The notes under the pieces are model-generated. The model saw only the letters and a list, made by a program, of their open reading frames with translations. It was not told the DNA's origin and did no database searches. A stretch of DNA of 33,063 nt from Bacteroidota bacterium (GTDB lineage: Bacteria; Bacteroidota; Bacteroidia; B-17B0; Aurantibacillaceae): NCBI GenBank assembly GCA_013287545.1, contig JABDDQ010000003.1, positions 1 to 33,063 of the forward strand, in the 5' to 3' direction. The position numbers and the translations under genes are program-made. Positions 1 through 9,073 of this stretch are shown piece after piece (within the stretch, counting starts at the first letter, position 1; each line of letters begins with the position of its first letter).

Positions 1-207
1 ATATGTTTTAGTGGGTTTGATTATATTGGTCAATCGGGCTTTGCCGGAAAATTAGAACCCCTTGTTATAGGGCTCGGCATTAGCGACCATTACAATTCAT
101 TAAGTCGGGGTGTTATTGATACACGTGATGTGTTGTATTTTTTTAGTTTGATTTCTTTCTTTGTTTTATTAACCCGCTTTATGCTGGAGAAACGTAAATG
201 GCAATGA
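1..207 (+). CDS. gldF: GldF C-terminus (partial), ABC-type gliding/export permease
   Basis: The window opens inside a reading frame that runs from base 1 to the TGA at 205-207 and encodes the last 68 residues of a membrane protein. The segment contains HYNSLSRGVIDTRDVLYF, a pattern I recognise from the end of GldF-type ABC-2 permeases, then a hydrophobic segment (FFSLISFFVLL) and a short basic tail ending KRKWQ. GldF is the membrane subunit of the GldA-GldF-GldG ABC transporter associated with gliding. The next gene is gldG, whose start overlaps this end by 4 or 10 bases, so the two are translationally coupled. The 5' part lies outside the window. Confidence 0.85.
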   Translation: MCFSGFDYIGQSGFAGKLEPLVIGLGISDHYNSLSRGVIDTRDVLYFFSLISFFVLLTRFMLEKRKWQ

Positions 208-1907
208 AGAGTACCAAATCAAAACAAATATTTCAGTTAGTAGCTTGGCTACTTATATTGATTTTATTAAATTTTATAGGCTCTTACTTTTTTAAACGTT
301 TCGATTTAACAAGTGAAAAACGTTATACGTTGAACCCCGCAACGGTAGAAATGCTTAAAAACCTGGATGATGAAATTTATGTAAAAGTATATTTAGAAGG
401 TGATTTTAATGCGGCATTTACCCGTTTAAGAAACGAAACCAGGGAGATGCTGGATGAGTTTAGAGTATATGCAAAAAAAGGATTGAACTACGAGTTCATT
501 AACATATACGATCAAAAAAATAAGAATGATATAACAGAAGTTCAGCGCGAATTATATAACAAGGGCATAGACCCAACCGAGCTACGAACTAAAACAGGTA
601 AAGGCGAACAGACCCAAGTGCTTTTTCCGGGTGCGGTGATTTATTACAAAACACGCGAAGGCGTTTGGCAAATATTTAACAAACAAGATGGTATTCCGGC
701 AGAACAGTGTGTGAATAACTCAGTACAAAATTTAGAGTACGGTTTATCAAACACCATTCGTAAATTACAAGAAACTATTCGCCCCAGAGTTGCTTTTATT
801 CGTGGACATCATGAATTAGATACCAGTCACACCAGAGATATTTATAATGCTCTAAGTGAGTACTATGATGTGGAATATCTCCGCATAAAAAAACGCCTTA
901 ATGCATTAAAACCTTTTTCTGCTATTGTTTTGGCCTGGCCCGATTCGGTTGTTAACGAGCAGGATAAATTTATAATTGACCAATATGTAATGAACGGTGG
1001 AAAAGTTTTATGGTGCTTAGAGCCTGTTTACACCAATTACGATTCGCTTAAACTAAAAGGATACACGCTGGGTTTAAATAACAATATTAATTTAGATGAT
1101 ATTTTATTTAATTATGGTGCACGTGTAAACCCCGCATTGGTACAGGATATGCAGTGTGGTTACATTCCTATAAACCGTGGCTTTAAAGGAGGCTCGGCCG
1201 ATTTAAAAATGTTCCCTTGGATTTTTAAACCACTGGTTATGCCGCAAGGCAACCACCCTATTGTAAAAAACTTAGGTTTAGTTCGTTTTGAATTTGCCGG
1301 ATATATTGATACGGTTGGAGCACCGGGAATTAAAAAAACTATATTATTAGAATCGTCTAAAAACTCGCGTGTACAGGCAGTACCGGTGCGGGTAAATTTA
1401 TCTATTGTAGGAACTCAACTAAACGAAAAAAAGTTTACCAACGGCAATAAACCAATGGCAGTTTTATTAGAAGGAAGTTTTAAATCCAACTATCAAAACC
1501 GTTTAACCGATACTATTGCAAAAGATAGCGCTATTGCTTTTAAAGTAAAAAGTAAACCAACCTCGATGATTGTTATAGCTGATGGTGATATTATTAGAAA
1601 CGATTTTAATTACCAAACCATGTCTATTAGTCCGCTTGGGTATGATAAGTACATGAAACAAGAATTTGCCAATAAAACGTTTTTACTAAACTGTATGAAC
1701 TATTTAATTGACGGACCGGAATTAATGAGTGTGCGCACCCGCGAAGTAAAATTGCGTTTATTAGACCGTAAAAAAATAGGTTTAGATAATCCGTTGAAAT
1801 GGAAAATGTATAATGTAGTATTTCCTTTGGTAATTTTAATATTTGCAGGTGCCGTGTTAACAAGCATGAGACGAAAAAAATTTACTTCAACCAATGAAAA
1901 AAAATAA
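198..1907 (+). CDS. gldG: GldG, ABC transporter-associated gliding protein
   Basis: A 569-residue protein with one membrane segment near the N-terminus (about residues 12-32), a large extracytoplasmic region of the ABC_transp_aux type and a second membrane segment near the C-terminus (about 541-560), which is the normal GldG plan. It is the auxiliary subunit that accompanies GldF in the gliding-associated ABC transporter. Two starts fit: ATG at 198 and ATG at 204. The second makes the classic ATGA overlap with the gldF stop, and a GGAGA at 187-191 lies 6 bases before the first. The start therefore stays open by two codons. The end overlaps the following DUF4340 gene by 14 bases, so the three genes form one operon. 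Confidence 0.92.
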   Translation: MAMKSTKSKQIFQLVAWLLILILLNFIGSYFFKRFDLTSEKRYTLNPATVEMLKNLDDEIYVKVYLEGDFNAAFTRLRNETREMLDEFRVYAKKGLNYEFINIYDQKNKNDITEVQRELYNKGIDPTELRTKTGKGEQTQVLFPGAVIYYKTREGVWQIFNKQDGIPAEQCVNNSVQNLEYGLSNTIRKLQETIRPRVAFIRGHHELDTSHTRDIYNALSEYYDVEYLRIKKRLNALKPFSAIVLAWPDSVVNEQDKFIIDQYVMNGGKVLWCLEPVYTNYDSLKLKGYTLGLNNNINLDDILFNYGARVNPALVQDMQCGYIPINRGFKGGSADLKMFPWIFKPLVMPQGNHPIVKNLGLVRFEFAGYIDTVGAPGIKKTILLESSKNSRVQAVPVRVNLSIVGTQLNEKKFTNGNKPMAVLLEGSFKSNYQNRLTDTIAKDSAIAFKVKSKPTSMIVIADGDIIRNDFNYQTMSISPLGYDKYMKQEFANKTFLLNCMNYLIDGPELMSVRTREVKLRLLDRKKIGLDNPLKWKMYNVVFPLVILIFAGAVLTSMRRKKFTSTNEKK

Positions 1908-2934
1908 ATTAGTTATTGTTTTATTAGTTGCATTTATTGCTATGGCAATTTTTGTGATGGTAAAAAACAAACGCAAAACATTATCGGGCAATGATGATGA
2001 TTTTGCTGTGCCTGATACAGCCAGTATTACCAAAATATTTTTAGCCAATAAAAAAGGTGCTACTGCACTACTCGAAAAAAATGACAAAGGTGTGTGGATG
2101 ATAAATGGCAAATTTCCGGCGCGTAAAGATGCCATAGAAATACTCCTGGTCACCTTTATGCGTTCGCAAATAAAATTTCCGGCGCCACAAAACGCGCAGG
2201 AAAATTTATTGCGCGAAATTGCCTCAAAGGGGACCAAATGCGAAATATACCAAAACGGAAAACTTAGTAAAACCTGGTACGTTGGGCACGAAACGCAAGA
2301 CTTACGTGGCACCTATTGTTTATTACAGGGGCCAGATAATGATAAACCGTTTAACAAAGTATATGCTATAGAAATTCCAGGGTTTATAGGAACTATCGTA
2401 CCTCGTTTTTTTCTGACAGAAGCCGAGTGGCGCGAGAAAAAAGTATTATCACTTACTCCTGATAAAATAAAAAATGTAACATTTACTGTACCCGAATTTC
2501 CTGATACTTCTTTTAGCATTAATGTATATGGTTTACATAAGTTTGATGTAACTACACTTTCAGGTAGAAAAATACAACCTTTTGATACATTGGCTGTGCA
2601 GCAGTACTTATCGTACTTTATGAATTTATATGTGGAATACTGGTGTACAAACTCATTCCTTCCCGAAATTGATTCGGTAAGTAAAACACAAAGTTTTTTA
2701 CAAATTTCGATTACCGATATAAACAATCAAAAAGACACCTACAAATTTTATCATAAACCACCGGTTGAAGGCCATACGGAAGATGAAAAGGGAAATAAAG
2801 TACCTTATGACGGCGACAACATGTATATGAAATTTAAGGGTGATGCCGAATTTGCCCGGGTAGCTGCTTCCACATGGGGTAAGTTATTTCAAACATCCCG
2901 TTATTTTTTACCAAGACATACTGTTAAAAAGTAG
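1894..2934 (+). CDS. DUF4340 domain-containing membrane-anchored protein
   Basis: A 346-residue protein with an uncleaved N-terminal membrane segment (residues 5-23) followed by a predicted extracytoplasmic domain. Motifs such as KNDKGVWMINGKFPARKDAI and a central WREKKVLSLTPDKIKNVTF fit DUF4340, a family often found beside GldF/GldG-type ABC transporters. Its start overlaps the end of gldG by 14 bases, which supports co-translation. Its biochemical role is unknown; the neighbourhood suggests a partner of the GldFG complex. It is the last gene of this operon, since 76 bases with a separate promoter box separate it from dnaN. No clear intrinsic terminator is visible after the stop. Confidence 0.8.
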   Translation: MKKNKLVIVLLVAFIAMAIFVMVKNKRKTLSGNDDDFAVPDTASITKIFLANKKGATALLEKNDKGVWMINGKFPARKDAIEILLVTFMRSQIKFPAPQNAQENLLREIASKGTKCEIYQNGKLSKTWYVGHETQDLRGTYCLLQGPDNDKPFNKVYAIEIPGFIGTIVPRFFLTEAEWREKKVLSLTPDKIKNVTFTVPEFPDTSFSINVYGLHKFDVTTLSGRKIQPFDTLAVQQYLSYFMNLYVEYWCTNSFLPEIDSVSKTQSFLQISITDINNQKDTYKFYHKPPVEGHTEDEKGNKVPYDGDNMYMKFKGDAEFARVAASTWGKLFQTSRYFLPRHTVKK

Positions 2935-2979
2935 TTTAAAACTAAACACAAGTACCCAACCGTCTTTGCTTGTATAAAT

Positions 2980-2987
2980 TAACTTTG
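2980..2987 (+). promoter_or_regulatory. Bacteroidota -7 box upstream of dnaN
   Basis: TAACTTTG is an exact match to the Bacteroidota -7 consensus TAnnTTTG, 23 bases before the dnaN ATG. No good -33 TTG box is seen at 19-21 bases upstream. It would give dnaN its own transcript separate from the gldG operon. Confidence 0.6.
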
Positions 2988-3008
2988 CTTAGTCTAAAAA
3001 AACTAAGC
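2987..3008 (+). promoter_or_regulatory. Inverted repeat between the dnaN promoter and start codon
   Basis: GCTTAGT at 2987-2993 is repeated as its exact reverse complement ACTAAGC at 3002-3008, with an 8-base A-rich loop. The repeat begins at the last base of the -7 box and ends 2 bases before the dnaN ATG. It could be an operator, or a hairpin that covers the translation start. It has no T-run and so is not a terminator. Function inferred only from position. Confidence 0.4.
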
Positions 3009-3010
3009 AT

Positions 3011-4132
3011 ATGAATTTTGTTGTTTCAACCACCACACTTTTAAAACATTTAAAATCAATTAACGGGGTGCTAAACTCCAGCAATACAATTCCAATTTTA
3101 GATAATTTTTTATTCGAAGTAACTCCTAACCAGTTAATAGTTTCTGCATCAGATATGGAAACTACGGTTACCACACAACTTACTGTAGAAGCTAAAGAAA
3201 GTGGTAGCATTGCTATACCGGCACGCACATTGGTTGATACATTAAGCAATTTCCCTGAACAGCCTTTAACTTTTTTAATTGATAAAAAAACGTACGGTAT
3301 AAAAATCAGTACCGATAATGGTGAATATAAACTTACCGGACATAACCCTGAAGAATATCCTCGTACACCAAAATTAGAAGGTTCTGCATCTATCGATATG
3401 AAAACTGATGTGCTTGCAACTGCCATTACCAAAACATTATTTGCTACCAGTAACGATGATTTACGCCCGGTTATGTGTGGTGTATTTTGCCAGTTTACCG
3501 AAACCGATTCAGTTTTTGTAGCAACTGATGCGCACAAATTAGTTCGTTACCGTCGTAGCGATGCAAAAGCAACACACTCGGCAGCTTTTATCATGCCAAA
3601 AAAACCACTTACGCTTTTAAAAAATTTATTAGCAGGTGTTGATGATGTAGTAAGCATTGAGTACAACAAAACAAACGCAACGTTTATTTTTGGCAACACA
3701 TCGCTTGTTTGCCGTTTAATTGATGGCAAGTATCCTAACTACGATGCGGTTATTCCTAAACAAAACCCAAATAAATTAACGGTTGATAGGTCTGCTTTTG
3801 CGGGCGCTTTAAAACGTGTAAGCGTTTTCTCAAACAAAGCAACCCATCAGGTTCGTTTAAAAATCACAGGTTCTCAACTTAGCTTATCTGCCGAAGATTT
3901 AGATTTTGCTAATGAAGCAAACGAACGTTTAACCTGTACTTATGTGGGTGAAGACATTGAGATTGGTTTCAACTCAAAATTTTTGTTGGATATGATTAAC
4001 AACATGGAAGGTGACGAAATTCAAATAGAAATGAGTGCTCCAAACCGTGCTGGTATAATTACAGCTACAAAAAAAGATAATCCTGCTGAAGACATTTTAA
4101 TGCTGGTTATGCCTGTAATGCTAAATAACTAA
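3011..4132 (+). CDS. dnaN: DNA polymerase III subunit beta (sliding clamp)
   Basis: A 373-residue protein of the usual clamp length with the three repeated clamp domains. It begins MNFVVSTTTLLKHLKSINGVL and contains the typical NTIPILDNFLFEV, SDMETTV and a C-terminal EDILMLVMPVML ending, where clamps carry the P-M-x-L type tail that shapes the partner-binding groove. It forms the ring that tethers replicative polymerase to DNA. The gene lies far from any visible dnaA, after the gldG operon. Its TAA is followed at once by the ATG of the epimerase gene at 4133, so the two are co-transcribed and probably coupled in translation. Confidence 0.97.
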   Translation: MNFVVSTTTLLKHLKSINGVLNSSNTIPILDNFLFEVTPNQLIVSASDMETTVTTQLTVEAKESGSIAIPARTLVDTLSNFPEQPLTFLIDKKTYGIKISTDNGEYKLTGHNPEEYPRTPKLEGSASIDMKTDVLATAITKTLFATSNDDLRPVMCGVFCQFTETDSVFVATDAHKLVRYRRSDAKATHSAAFIMPKKPLTLLKNLLAGVDDVVSIEYNKTNATFIFGNTSLVCRLIDGKYPNYDAVIPKQNPNKLTVDRSAFAGALKRVSVFSNKATHQVRLKITGSQLSLSAEDLDFANEANERLTCTYVGEDIEIGFNSKFLLDMINNMEGDEIQIEMSAPNRAGIITATKKDNPAEDILMLVMPVMLNN

Positions 4133-5116
4133 ATGAAAAAAGTTTTAATTACAGGAGCTGCCGGTTTTTTAGGCTCTCATCTTTCTGACAAGTTTATTAA
4201 AGAAGGTTATCATGTTATTGCCATGGATAACCTTATTACCGGGGACATGCGTAACATAGAACACCTGATGAAACTTAAACAGTTTGAGTTTATTAATCAT
4301 GATGTTACAAAACATATACATATTGAAGGTGAACTGGATTATATTATGCACTTTGCATCGCCTGCAAGCCCCATAGATTATTTAAAAATTCCTATACAAA
4401 CCCTAAAGGTTTCCTCATTAGGCACACATAATGTACTTGGTTTAGCACGTGTAAAAAAAGCGCGTGTACTGGTTGCATCTACCAGCGAAGTATATGGCGA
4501 CCCTAATGTACATCCGCAACCTGAAGAGTATTGGGGTAATGTAAACCCAGTTGGGCCACGTGGTTGTTACGACGAGGCTAAACGCTTTATGGAAGCCATT
4601 ACGATGGCATACCACAATACACATGCCGTAGAAACTCGTATTGTAAGAATTTTCAACACATATGGCCCTCGTATGCGCCTGAATGACGGACGCGTGTTAC
4701 CTGCTTTTATCGGCCAGGCTTTGCGTGGCGAAGACTTAACCATGTTTGGTGATGGTTCGCAAACACGTTCGTTTTGTTATGTAAGCGATTTAGTTGATGG
4801 CATTTATAAATTACTTTTAAGTGATTATGTACTGCCGGTAAACATTGGAAACCCAAGCGAAATAACCATTAAAGAGTTTGGTGAAGAAATTTTAAAACTT
4901 ACGGGAGCAAAGCAAAAACTAATATCGTTAGCACTTCCTAAAGATGATCCTAAACAACGCCAGCCTGATATTACCAAAGCAAAAGCTTTACTGGGTTGGG
5001 AGCCAAAAGTAAACCGTGCAGAGGGTTTAAAAATTACGTATGAGTATTTTAAATCACTGCCGCATGAAGAGCTTTTTAAAACGGAACATCGCGATTTAGA
5101 AAAACTAAATAAATAA
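4133..5116 (+). CDS. UDP-glucuronate decarboxylase-type NAD-dependent sugar epimerase
   Basis: A 327-residue short-chain dehydrogenase/reductase of the extended type. It has the NAD-binding GAAGFLG at residues 8-14, Asp32 after the second strand, STSEVYGD at 116-123 and the catalytic pair Tyr146/Lys150 in [25 protein letters not shown] and [11 protein letters not shown] are the signature blocks of UDP-xylose synthase (Uxs), which turns UDP-glucuronate into UDP-xylose for surface polysaccharide. Length fits the stand-alone bacterial enzyme. It starts directly after the dnaN stop, and the acylphosphatase gene follows after 2 bases. A dTDP-glucose dehydratase or another epimerase is less likely, given the Uxs-type blocks. 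Confidence 0.85.
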   Translation: MKKVLITGAAGFLGSHLSDKFIKEGYHVIAMDNLITGDMRNIEHLMKLKQFEFINHDVTKHIHIEGELDYIMHFASPASPIDYLKIPIQTLKVSSLGTHNVLGLARVKKARVLVASTSEVYGDPNVHPQPEEYWGNVNPVGPRGCYDEAKRFMEAITMAYHNTHAVETRIVRIFNTYGPRMRLNDGRVLPAFIGQALRGEDLTMFGDGSQTRSFCYVSDLVDGIYKLLLSDYVLPVNIGNPSEITIKEFGEEILKLTGAKQKLISLALPKDDPKQRQPDITKAKALLGWEPKVNRAEGLKITYEYFKSLPHEELFKTEHRDLEKLNK

Positions 5117-5118
5117 AC

Positions 5119-5388
5119 TTGCGTCATTATAACATAACTGTTAAGGGCAAAGTTCAAGGCGTATCGTATCGTTTTGCTACGCTTACTAAAGCATTAAAAT
5201 TACATCTTACCGGTTATGTAAAAAATTTACATAATGGCGATGTTTATATTGAGGCTGAAGGCAACGAAGAAAAAATAAATAAACTTATTGAGTGGTGCTA
5301 TGTGGGTCCGCCATTGGCAGAAGTTACCGAAGTGTTTGCTGAAGAAGCCGATTTAAAAGAGTTTCGTAATTTTGAAATTAAAAAATAA
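5119..5388 (+). CDS. acyP: Acylphosphatase
   Basis: An 89-residue protein matching the small acylphosphatase fold in length. The phosphate-binding loop GKVQGVSYR (residues 10-18) ends in the catalytic Arg18, and GYVKNLHNGDV (32-42) supplies the catalytic Asn36. The enzyme hydrolyses acyl phosphates such as acetyl phosphate and 1,3-bisphosphoglycerate in the cytoplasm. No ATG precedes the conserved start of the fold; a TTG at 5119, two bases after the epimerase stop, is the best start and implies coupled, probably modest, translation. An MFS gene follows after 11 bases. Confidence 0.9.
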   Translation: MRHYNITVKGKVQGVSYRFATLTKALKLHLTGYVKNLHNGDVYIEAEGNEEKINKLIEWCYVGPPLAEVTEVFAEEADLKEFRNFEIKK

Positions 5389-5399
5389 AAACAATCAAT

Positions 5400-6608
5400 A
5401 TGACTACAGAAAACGCGTATAAAAAACCTTATCGTTGGGCTGTTTTAATGGCCTATTTTGGTGTAGCTGCTATGTGCCAAATGCTTTGGTTAAATTTGGC
5501 TCCGCTGGTTTCATTTATTCAAACTAAATATGCAGTAAGTGAAGGTGCGGCAAGTTCGCTCTTGCTCTCTTTCCCTTTATTATATGTATTACTTTCCATT
5601 CATTCAGGTACTATGATTGATAGAAAAGGTTATCGTTATGTAATTATTTTAGGAAGTGTTATCAGTGCTATTTTTGCTTGTGTACGTATTTTTGATGGCA
5701 ATTTTTACATGCTGGTTATCGGACAAACCGGTATAGCCATTGGACAACCTTATATTATAAATGGTATATCTAAATTAGTATCAGACTGGTTTGATAAAGA
5801 AGAAGTTGCTACTGCAACAGGCATTGGTACCGCGGGCATGCTTATTGGTATGGCTTTAGGTATGGGGCTTACACCCGCATTAAATGAGAGCATGGGCTTT
5901 CAACAAACTATGATAGTATTTGCTGTATTATCTATTGTACTGACTTTAATTTTTGTAGTATTTGGTAAAGAAAATAATGCTGTTAAACACCAAGCTGTTT
6001 CTATAAGTGCTATAGGAGAAATAAAAGCATTACTACAAAATAAAAATTTAGTTGTACTAATAACCGTATGCTTTTTTGCGTTGGGTGTATTTAACGGCCT
6101 AACCAGTTGGATGGAGCCCATTTTTAAACCTAATGGCGTTAATGCAGAGCAAGCAGGTTTAGTAGGTGCTTTTTTAATTGCAGGCGGTATAGTGGGGTCA
6201 TTAATTATTCCTACCCTATCAGATAAATTAAAAGTACGTAAACCATTTTTAGCTATTTGCTGTTTAGCAGCCTTACTTATTATTTATCCACTGTGTACTA
6301 TGGCTTCCTTAAACATGTTATATGTATTGGGTGGTATTTTGGGTTTCTTTTTCTTACCGGGCTATGCGCTTTTAATGGCTATGTGTGAAGAGATGGCTGG
6401 AGTTGAAAAAGCAGGCGCGGCAACCGGTTTGCTAATGATGGCAGGCAATGCAGGTGCAGTAGTAGTTATTGGTGTTATGCCTTTTATAAATGGCGAAGGT
6501 CCTTTTTGGACAAACTCAATTTACTTAATGCTGGCACTAATGGTTGTATCTTTACTATTGGTAGTAGTACCTTTAAAAGAAAGCTTTAAGAAAGAAGCTG
6601 TTAATTAA
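5400..6608 (+). CDS. MFS transporter
   Basis: A 402-residue integral membrane protein with about 12 hydrophobic segments. The loop between segments 2 and 3 has the MFS-type signature region SGTMIDRKGYRYVI (about residues 68-81), and the halves are separated by a loop near residues 195-215. Major facilitator proteins move small solutes using the proton or another gradient; the substrate cannot be told from the sequence. It is the last gene of the dnaN-epimerase-acyP run and overlaps the convergent M23 peptidase gene by 4 bases at the stop codons, leaving no room for a separate terminator. Confidence 0.88.
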   Translation: MTTENAYKKPYRWAVLMAYFGVAAMCQMLWLNLAPLVSFIQTKYAVSEGAASSLLLSFPLLYVLLSIHSGTMIDRKGYRYVIILGSVISAIFACVRIFDGNFYMLVIGQTGIAIGQPYIINGISKLVSDWFDKEEVATATGIGTAGMLIGMALGMGLTPALNESMGFQQTMIVFAVLSIVLTLIFVVFGKENNAVKHQAVSISAIGEIKALLQNKNLVVLITVCFFALGVFNGLTSWMEPIFKPNGVNAEQAGLVGAFLIAGGIVGSLIIPTLSDKLKVRKPFLAICCLAALLIIYPLCTMASLNMLYVLGGILGFFFLPGYALLMAMCEEMAGVEKAGAATGLLMMAGNAGAVVVIGVMPFINGEGPFWTNSIYLMLALMVVSLLLVVVPLKESFKKEAVN

Positions 6609-7471
6609 AACAACACATAATCTTGTGGATTAATGGGTGTGCCATTGTACCACAACTCAAAGTGTAAATGGGTGCCGCTACTGGTTTCGCCCGTGTTACC
6701 AATAATGGCAATGGGTTCTCCGGCTTTTACATGGTCGCCAATATTTTTTGTTATATCACTGTTGTGCTTGTAAATGCTCATTAAATTATTGCTGTGTTGT
6801 AGTTGTATTACATAACCATCGTTGGCAGTCCACCCTGCGTAAACAACTGTACCATCTAAAGCAGCTTTAATAAATTCGTTTTCTTTGGCAACTACATCAA
6901 CCCCATAATGTCCTTCGGCCATGTTAAACGAGTGCGTTACCATGCCCTTAACAGGCGAAAAGAAAAAATAACCACTAATGCCAGAAGACCCTATATTTTT
7001 ACTTAGTGTAAGCGAAAATTTATCTTCTTCTTCTATTTCTTGTCGTAAAACAGAATCAGTTCTTGAAGGTTTTATAGTAATGTGTTGGTTATTTTTCTCC
7101 GAAGCTTTTTCGGGTTTTATCGTATCCGAAGTTACATTACCGCTCAGTACATTTTGCAGATTTTCTATATACTCGTTTTTTGCTTTTATAAGCTCATCTA
7201 CTGAGTCTGCTTTAAGCGATAGGGCTATCAATGCTTTTCTATCCGATATATCGCCATAACCCGGAATATACTCCCGTAATGGGGTAAAAGCCACTAAACT
7301 GGTAACTACAATCGACATAACAATAGTAACTGCACTAACCATAATTAAAATGCCACCCGGTGTTAAACGCAAAGAAACTCTTTCTTCAAACGAGGCATCG
7401 TTTAAAATAACCAAACGATACTTACGACGTAAACGTTCAGAAAGCGGTATTTTCTTTTTTTCTTCAGGCAT
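6605..7471 (-). CDS. M23 family zinc metallopeptidase, membrane-anchored
   Basis: A 288-residue protein with a cytoplasmic basic N-terminus, one membrane segment at about residues 40-62, a linker with possible coiled coil (about 75-110) and a C-terminal M23/LytM domain (about 170-288). The zinc and catalytic residues are present: HYGVD (His188, Asp192), His236 in YKH and HLHFE (His268, His270). Proteins like this cut peptide cross-links in peptidoglycan or, when inactive, activate amidases; here the motifs are intact, so an active peptidase is likely. It is transcribed alone, divergent from ribF and convergent with the MFS gene. Confidence 0.92.
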   Translation of the reverse strand: MPEEKKKIPLSERLRRKYRLVILNDASFEERVSLRLTPGGILIMVSAVTIVMSIVVTSLVAFTPLREYIPGYGDISDRKALIALSLKADSVDELIKAKNEYIENLQNVLSGNVTSDTIKPEKASEKNNQHITIKPSRTDSVLRQEIEEEDKFSLTLSKNIGSSGISGYFFFSPVKGMVTHSFNMAEGHYGVDVVAKENEFIKAALDGTVVYAGWTANDGYVIQLQHSNNLMSIYKHNSDITKNIGDHVKAGEPIAIIGNTGETSSGTHLHFELWYNGTPINPQDYVLF

Positions 7472-7480
7472 TTAACAACA

Positions 7481-7488
7481 CAAAGGTA
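7481..7488 (-). promoter_or_regulatory. -7 box of the M23 peptidase gene
   Basis: On the minus strand this reads TACCTTTG, an exact TAnnTTTG match, only 9 bases before the ATG at 7471. The transcript would start within a few bases of the start codon. No -33 TTG at the right distance is seen. Confidence 0.5.
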
Positions 7489-7554
7489 ACAGTTCTCTCT
7501 AAACAATTATCAGTAAGTGTACAACATGCAATTAATGTGTAATTTTACCGCGTT

Positions 7555-8481
7555 TTGAAAATTTATAATTCCATACACGAAATACCAAAAATCACCAACC
7601 CTATTGTTACCATTGGCACGTTTGATGGTGTACATCAAGGACATAGACAAATCGTTAATCGTTTAAACAAAATAAAAAAAGAAACAGGCGGAGAGACGTT
7701 TATTTTTACGTTCGACCCACATCCGCGCCAGGTTTTATTTCCTCAGCAAACCGATTTAAAACTGCTTACCCTTACATCAGAAAAACTTAATTTATTGGAG
7801 CAAGCGGGCATAGACCATGTGTTAGTTTACCCTTTTACAAAAGAGTTTTCAAAGCAATCAGCACATAGTTACATAAAAGATATTTTAGTAGATGCTATTG
7901 GGGTTAAGCAATTAATTATTGGTTACGACCATCATTTTGGGAACAATCGTGAAGGAAATATTGGCACCCTAAAAAAGTACGCTCCCGAGTATAATTTTAC
8001 GGTAGAAGAAATTCCGGCGCATGAAGTTGATAGTATAAATGTAAGTTCCTCTAAAATACGGAAAGCATTGGAAGAAGGCGATATTAAAACCGCCAACGCA
8101 TTTTTAGGATATAATTATTTTATATCGGGTAAGGTGGTTAATGGTAAAAAACTCGGGCGTACCATTGGCTACCCAACCGCTAATATTTTTATTGAAAACC
8201 CTGCTAAATTAATCCCTAAAATTGGCGTATATGCGGCAACAGCTAACATTAATGGGGTTTTGCATAAGGGCATGATGAGCATTGGCTATAACCCAACTAC
8301 TGATACGGATAATAAAATAAAAACAGAGTTACATATTTTTAACTTTGATGCTGATATTTATGGTTGTAATTTAACGCTTCAAATAAAAGCTCGTTTACGT
8401 AACGAAGAAAAGTTTGCTTCATTAGACGAATTAAAAAAACAGTTACATGCAGATAAAGAACATGCGCTTTCGGTTTTATAA
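7555..8481 (+). CDS. ribF: Bifunctional riboflavin kinase / FAD synthetase
   Basis: A 308-residue protein with both halves of RibF. The N-terminal nucleotidyltransferase has TIGTFDGVHQGH (residues 19-30) and SSSKIRKAL (164-172). The C-terminal flavokinase has GRTIGYPTANI (201-211), whose Thr and Asn bind ATP/Mg. It converts riboflavin to FMN and then FAD in the cytoplasm. The start MKIYN is encoded by TTG at 7555; no upstream ATG fits the family. It heads a compact operon: the LRR gene overlaps its 3' end by 20 bases. A TAATTTTA at 7540-7547 resembles a -7 box but has a mismatch. The partner gene ribD lies elsewhere in this window (22269-23303). Confidence 0.96.
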   Translation: MKIYNSIHEIPKITNPIVTIGTFDGVHQGHRQIVNRLNKIKKETGGETFIFTFDPHPRQVLFPQQTDLKLLTLTSEKLNLLEQAGIDHVLVYPFTKEFSKQSAHSYIKDILVDAIGVKQLIIGYDHHFGNNREGNIGTLKKYAPEYNFTVEEIPAHEVDSINVSSSKIRKALEEGDIKTANAFLGYNYFISGKVVNGKKLGRTIGYPTANIFIENPAKLIPKIGVYAATANINGVLHKGMMSIGYNPTTDTDNKIKTELHIFNFDADIYGCNLTLQIKARLRNEEKFASLDELKKQLHADKEHALSVL

Positions 8482-9073
8482 ACTATTTATTATAGCATTT
8501 ATTTTTTGCGGAAAATTAGTTGCGCAAGAAAAAGAGTTGCTTGATTCTGCCGCAATAGAAGAAGTTTACACCTACATGGATTTAAAAGAAGCGCTTGAGC
8601 ATCCTGAGATGGTGATACGGTTAGAGTTGAAAAAACAAAAATTAAAATCTTTTCCGCCAGAAATTTTTCAGTTTAAAAACCTGCAATATTTATCACTCAG
8701 TAAAAATCAGTTGAAAGAATTACCCGATAGCCTTTATAAACTTACCCAGTTACAATATTTAGATGTGTCGCATAACAAATTAGCTGCCTTACCTAAAGAA
8801 ATTGGCAAATGCAATAATCTGGTTTATTTAAATGCAAACAACAACGATTTATTTAATCTGCCCCCGCAATTAGGCAATTTAGAGAAACTACGCACGCTTG
8901 ATTTATGGAGCAACGATATAGCTGAATTTCCACAAGCACTGAGCAATTTAAAACAACTTAACACGCTTGATGTACGTGCTATATTAATAAGCGATGAGGC
9001 TATGAACCTGCTTAAAAAATGGCTGCCAAACACCATTATTTATTCTAACCCGCCTTGCAACTGTAAACTATGA
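8462..9073 (+). CDS. Secreted leucine-rich-repeat protein
   Basis: A 203-residue protein if started at ATG 8462, which gives a clean signal peptide (RFRFYKLFIIAFIFCGKLVAQ, cut after Gln). An ATG at 8447 would add five residues. After a short N-terminal region come about six LRRs of 23 residues with the LPxxI/L pattern (LKSFPPEIFQF, LKELPDSLYKL, LAALPKEIGKC, LFNLPPQLGNL, IAEFPQALSNL), the type common in bacterial surface and effector proteins. The tail is PPCNCKL, whose cysteines might form a disulphide. LRRs bind protein partners; the target is unknown. The gene overlaps ribF by 20 bases and the ferredoxin gene by 4. Confidence 0.85.
   Translation: MRFRFYKLFIIAFIFCGKLVAQEKELLDSAAIEEVYTYMDLKEALEHPEMVIRLELKKQKLKSFPPEIFQFKNLQYLSLSKNQLKELPDSLYKLTQLQYLDVSHNKLAALPKEIGKCNNLVYLNANNNDLFNLPPQLGNLEKLRTLDLWSNDIAEFPQALSNLKQLNTLDVRAILISDEAMNLLKKWLPNTIIYSNPPCNCKL

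Noticed and set aside
1887-2312. Open frame of 141 codons on the minus strand over the gldG end and DUF4340 gene
   Set aside because: It is antisense to two well-supported overlapping genes, and its protein shows no family features.
2989-3537. Long open frame of 182 codons on the minus strand inside dnaN
   Set aside because: It lies wholly antisense to a certain dnaN, its product has no recognisable fold, and its composition is what antisense to a real gene gives.
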